A stretch of 64,000 nt of DNA, taken from Xanthobacteraceae bacterium (GTDB taxonomy: Bacteria; Pseudomonadota; Alphaproteobacteria; Rhizobiales; Xanthobacteraceae). A program made the position numbers and the translations under genes. The stretch lies in the NCBI GenBank assembly GCA_031291445.1, contig JARLJA010000098.1:51963-115962 (forward strand), in the 5' to 3' direction. The notes under the pieces are model-generated. The model did not search any database. It saw only the letters and a list, made by a program, of their open reading frames with translations, and had not been told where the DNA came from. This document shows, piece by piece, positions 62,216-64,000 of this stretch; the first letter of the stretch is position 1, and the number at the start of each line of letters is the position of its first letter.

Positions 62216-62662
62216 ATGCGATATCTCCACACCATGCTGCGCGTTCACAACCTCGACGCCGCGCTCAAGTTCTACCGTGATGCCCTGGGCCTGCAGGAAG
62301 TCCATCGCATCGACAACGACAAGGGACGGTTCTCGCTGGTGTTTCTCTGCGCGCCCGACGACGTCGCGACCTGCAAGGCCAAGGGACGCCCGGCGCCGAC
62401 GGTCGAACTGACCTACAACTGGGACGAGGAGCGCTACGGCGAGGATCGCTTCTTCGGGCACCTCGCCTACGAGGTCGACGACATCTACGCCACCTGCGCC
62501 CGGCTGCGGGAGCTCGGCATCACCATCAACCGGCCGCCGCGCGACGGCATGATGGCATTCATCCGCTCGCCGGACCTGCATTCCATCGAGCTGTTGCAGA
62601 AGGGCGAGGCCAAGCCGCCGCAGGAGCCGTGGCTGTCGATGCCCAATACCGGCCACTGGTAG
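62216..62662 (+). CDS. gloA: lactoylglutathione lyase (glyoxalase I)
   Basis: A 148-residue vicinal-oxygen-chelate enzyme, starting 'MRYLHTMLRVHNLDAALKFYRDALG'. The metal ligands are visible as the first histidine (H5), the glutamate in 'PTVELTYNW', the histidine in 'FGHLAYEVDD' and the glutamate in 'LHSIELLQKG'. It detoxifies methylglyoxal with glutathione. The gene stands alone with a terminator behind it. Confidence 0.95.
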   Translation: MRYLHTMLRVHNLDAALKFYRDALGLQEVHRIDNDKGRFSLVFLCAPDDVATCKAKGRPAPTVELTYNWDEERYGEDRFFGHLAYEVDDIYATCARLRELGITINRPPRDGMMAFIRSPDLHSIELLQKGEAKPPQEPWLSMPNTGHW

Positions 62663-62694
62663 CGCGCCGCGGCCACAACAGGCTGCGATACCCG

Positions 62695-62724
62695 GCAATG
62701 CCCCGCGTGCGGGGCATTGCTTTG
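62695..62724 (+). terminator. terminator after gloA
   Basis: An 11-bp perfect stem, GCAATGCCCCG/CGGGGCATTGC, with a CGTG loop and a short TTTG tail, 32 bp after the gloA stop. Confidence 0.8.
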
Positions 62725-62890
62725 CCGCGAGCCAACCGCCGGCGCGCCGCGGCCCCGGCGCCATGCAGGGCACGCGCGGTGGTATGCGCCCTCCAAATGC
62801 GGCTGGACCTTCCCACCACCGCCGTGGAAGGGTAACCGGAACACCAAAGCCAACAGGGCCCGGGGGGCCGGATCGGGAGAACGCTCAACC

Positions 62891-63304
62891 ATGTCGACCC
62901 CTGCGCGCGCGCGACCGAAACCGACGCCCGAAACCCAGCATTTCTGGGACGGCACCGCCGTCGGCGAACTGCGGCTGCAACGCTGCGACGCCTGCGCCAA
63001 CGTCTATTTCCCGCCGCGGCCGTTCTGCCCGTCCTGCGCCTCGCGCAAGGTCAGCGTCTTCAAGGCGAGCGGCAACGCCACGCTCTACAGCTACGTCATC
63101 AACCATCGCCCGCTGGCGCCGGGCTTCACGGCGCCCTACGCGATCGCGGTGGTGCAGCTGGACGAGGGCCCGCGGATGATGAGCAACATCCTGGAGTGTC
63201 CGCAGACGCCGGAGGCGCTCGAGCTCGACATGAAGCTGGAAGTCGCGTTCGAAAAGCTCGACGACGCCATCACCCTTCCCCAGTTTCGTCCGGCGAAGGG
63301 CTAG
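62891..63304 (+). CDS. Zn-ribbon/OB-fold protein (DUF35)
   Basis: A 137-residue protein with an N-terminal rubredoxin-like zinc ribbon ('RCDACANVYFPPRPFCPSC') and a C-terminal OB-fold ('TLYSYVINHRPLAPGF', 'PYAIAVVQLDEGPRMMSN'). DUF35 proteins form tight complexes with thiolase-like enzymes and shape their acyl-CoA channel. The thiolase gene begins 5 bp downstream, so a complex is likely. Confidence 0.92.
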   Translation: MSTPARARPKPTPETQHFWDGTAVGELRLQRCDACANVYFPPRPFCPSCASRKVSVFKASGNATLYSYVINHRPLAPGFTAPYAIAVVQLDEGPRMMSNILECPQTPEALELDMKLEVAFEKLDDAITLPQFRPAKG

Positions 63305-63309
63305 GCGTC

Positions 63310-64000
63310 ATGCGGAGAAATCAGGTCGCCGTCGTCGGCGCCGCCGAGACCACTGAACTCGGCGTCATCCCCAACATGTCGCAGCTTCAGCTGCACGCGG
63401 ACGCGGCGCTGAACGCCATCGCCGATGCCGGGCTGAAGCTGTCCGACATCGACGGCATCGCCACCGCGGTGGAGACGCCGCAGCAGATCGCGCACTACCT
63501 CGGCATCACTCCGACCTGGGTCGACGGCACCTCGGTCGGCGGCTGCTCATTCATGCTGCATGTCCGCCACGCCGCCGCCGCGATCGAAGCCGGGCTGTGC
63601 AAGACCGTGCTGATCACCCATGCCGAGAGCGGCAAGTCGATGATCGGCAAGCTGCCGCGCTTCACTCCGCCGGACAGCCTGAACGGCCAGTTCGAGGCGC
63701 CGTTCGGCGTGTTCGGGCCGCCGAGCATGTTTCCGATTCCGGTGCTGCGCTACATGAAGACCCACGGCATCACCCACGAGCAGATCGCCATGGTCGCCGT
63801 GGTGCAGCGCGAATGGGCCGCCCGGAATCCGCGCGCCACCATGAAGGCGCCGATCACGGTCGAGGACGTCCTGAACTCCAAGATGATCGCCTATCCGTTC
63901 CGGATCCTGCAGTGCTGCCTCGTCACCGACGGCGGCGGTGCGCTGATCCTGACCTCGGCCGACCGCGCCAAGGATTTCCCGCAGAAGCCGGTCTACGTTC
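63310..64000 (+). CDS. thiolase/SCP-x family protein, 3' end beyond window
   Basis: From the ATG at 63310 the frame is open to the last base (230 codons). The start 'NQVAVVGAAETTELGVIPN', 'WVDGTSVGGCSFMLHVRHAA' and 'CCLVTDGGGALILTSAD' match the non-decarboxylating thiolase/lipid-transfer family that pairs with DUF35 proteins, probably in steroid, fatty-acid or aromatic side-chain degradation. The ORF track misses it because it has no stop. Note 'VGGCSF', where related thiolases usually have GGSSF. Confidence 0.9.
   Translation, partial: MRRNQVAVVGAAETTELGVIPNMSQLQLHADAALNAIADAGLKLSDIDGIATAVETPQQIAHYLGITPTWVDGTSVGGCSFMLHVRHAAAAIEAGLCKTVLITHAESGKSMIGKLPRFTPPDSLNGQFEAPFGVFGPPSMFPIPVLRYMKTHGITHEQIAMVAVVQREWAARNPRATMKAPITVEDVLNSKMIAYPFRILQCCLVTDGGGALILTSADRAKDFPQKPVYV

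Noticed and set aside
1-64000. CRISPR arrays, transposases, phage genes, rRNA
   Set aside because: None was seen; the only tandem repeat array is the coding MXKDX repeat.

Overview
The window is GC-rich and its coding style and gene content (general L-amino-acid transporter aapJQMP, paired OpgC proteins, PEP-CTERM and MXKD-repeat proteins, DUF1236, HdeA-like protein, a GAGCATGATC-type palindromic repeat) point to a chromosomal segment of an alphaproteobacterium of the Bradyrhizobium/Rhodopseudomonas group (Nitrobacteraceae). This is inference from remembered gene families; no search was run. No phage, insertion sequence, CRISPR array or rRNA was seen. Two tRNA genes are present: Arg(TCT) and Pro(TGG).

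Layout. 1-2707: the end of an FAD amine-oxidase-like protein, a DUF1365 protein and a cyclopropane-fatty-acid-synthase-like methyltransferase. 2890-5954: cysteine synthase, then a two-gene unit (iron-sulfur/SCP2 protein plus HxlR regulator) with a palindrome on its promoter. 6084-12718: TMEM175-like channel, aapJQMP and cystathionine beta-lyase. 12736-23920: an envelope block of lipid A-type glycosyltransferases, a PAP2 phosphatase, penicillin-binding protein 1C and alpha-2-macroglobulin. 24180-26842: tRNA-Arg and an octaheme cytochrome with TPR repeats.

26939-41696 is the most unusual part. It holds a sigma-54 enhancer-binding protein (GAF-AAA+-Fis) beside two arylsulfatase genes, an ABM-domain gene, a small secreted histidine-rich peptide and an OpgC protein. 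I found seven copies of a palindrome, TCCGANNNNTCGGA, in four clusters (three of them tandem pairs set exactly 19 bp apart). Each cluster lies 111-124 bp upstream of a TGGC-N8-TTGC sigma-54 promoter, and the four promoters serve arylsulfatase 1, the ABM gene, arylsulfatase 2 and the histidine-rich peptide. This looks like a compact, probably undescribed regulon of the local activator. The same stretch is decaying: arylsulfatase 1 has a 5-nt frameshifting deletion relative to its paralogue, a DUF2092 gene is cut and joined to a cysteine-rich-repeat gene, and an HdeA-like gene has an in-frame amber codon. A periplasmic HAD phosphatase fused to a 2H-phosphoesterase-like domain lies in the same block.

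35873-49697: adenylate cyclase, an alpha/beta hydrolase, an outer-membrane barrel-like protein, a GGDEF-EAL protein and several small or secreted proteins. 49994-55943: malonyl-CoA decarboxylase, HMG-CoA lyase and both methylcrotonyl-CoA carboxylase subunits (leucine degradation). 56245-64000: NDUFS4-like complex I accessory subunit, a second OpgC, DUF1236 protein, tRNA-Pro, DUF192 protein, double cold-shock-domain protein, Sir2 deacylase, an H-NS-like small protein, glyoxalase I, and a DUF35/thiolase pair cut by the window end.
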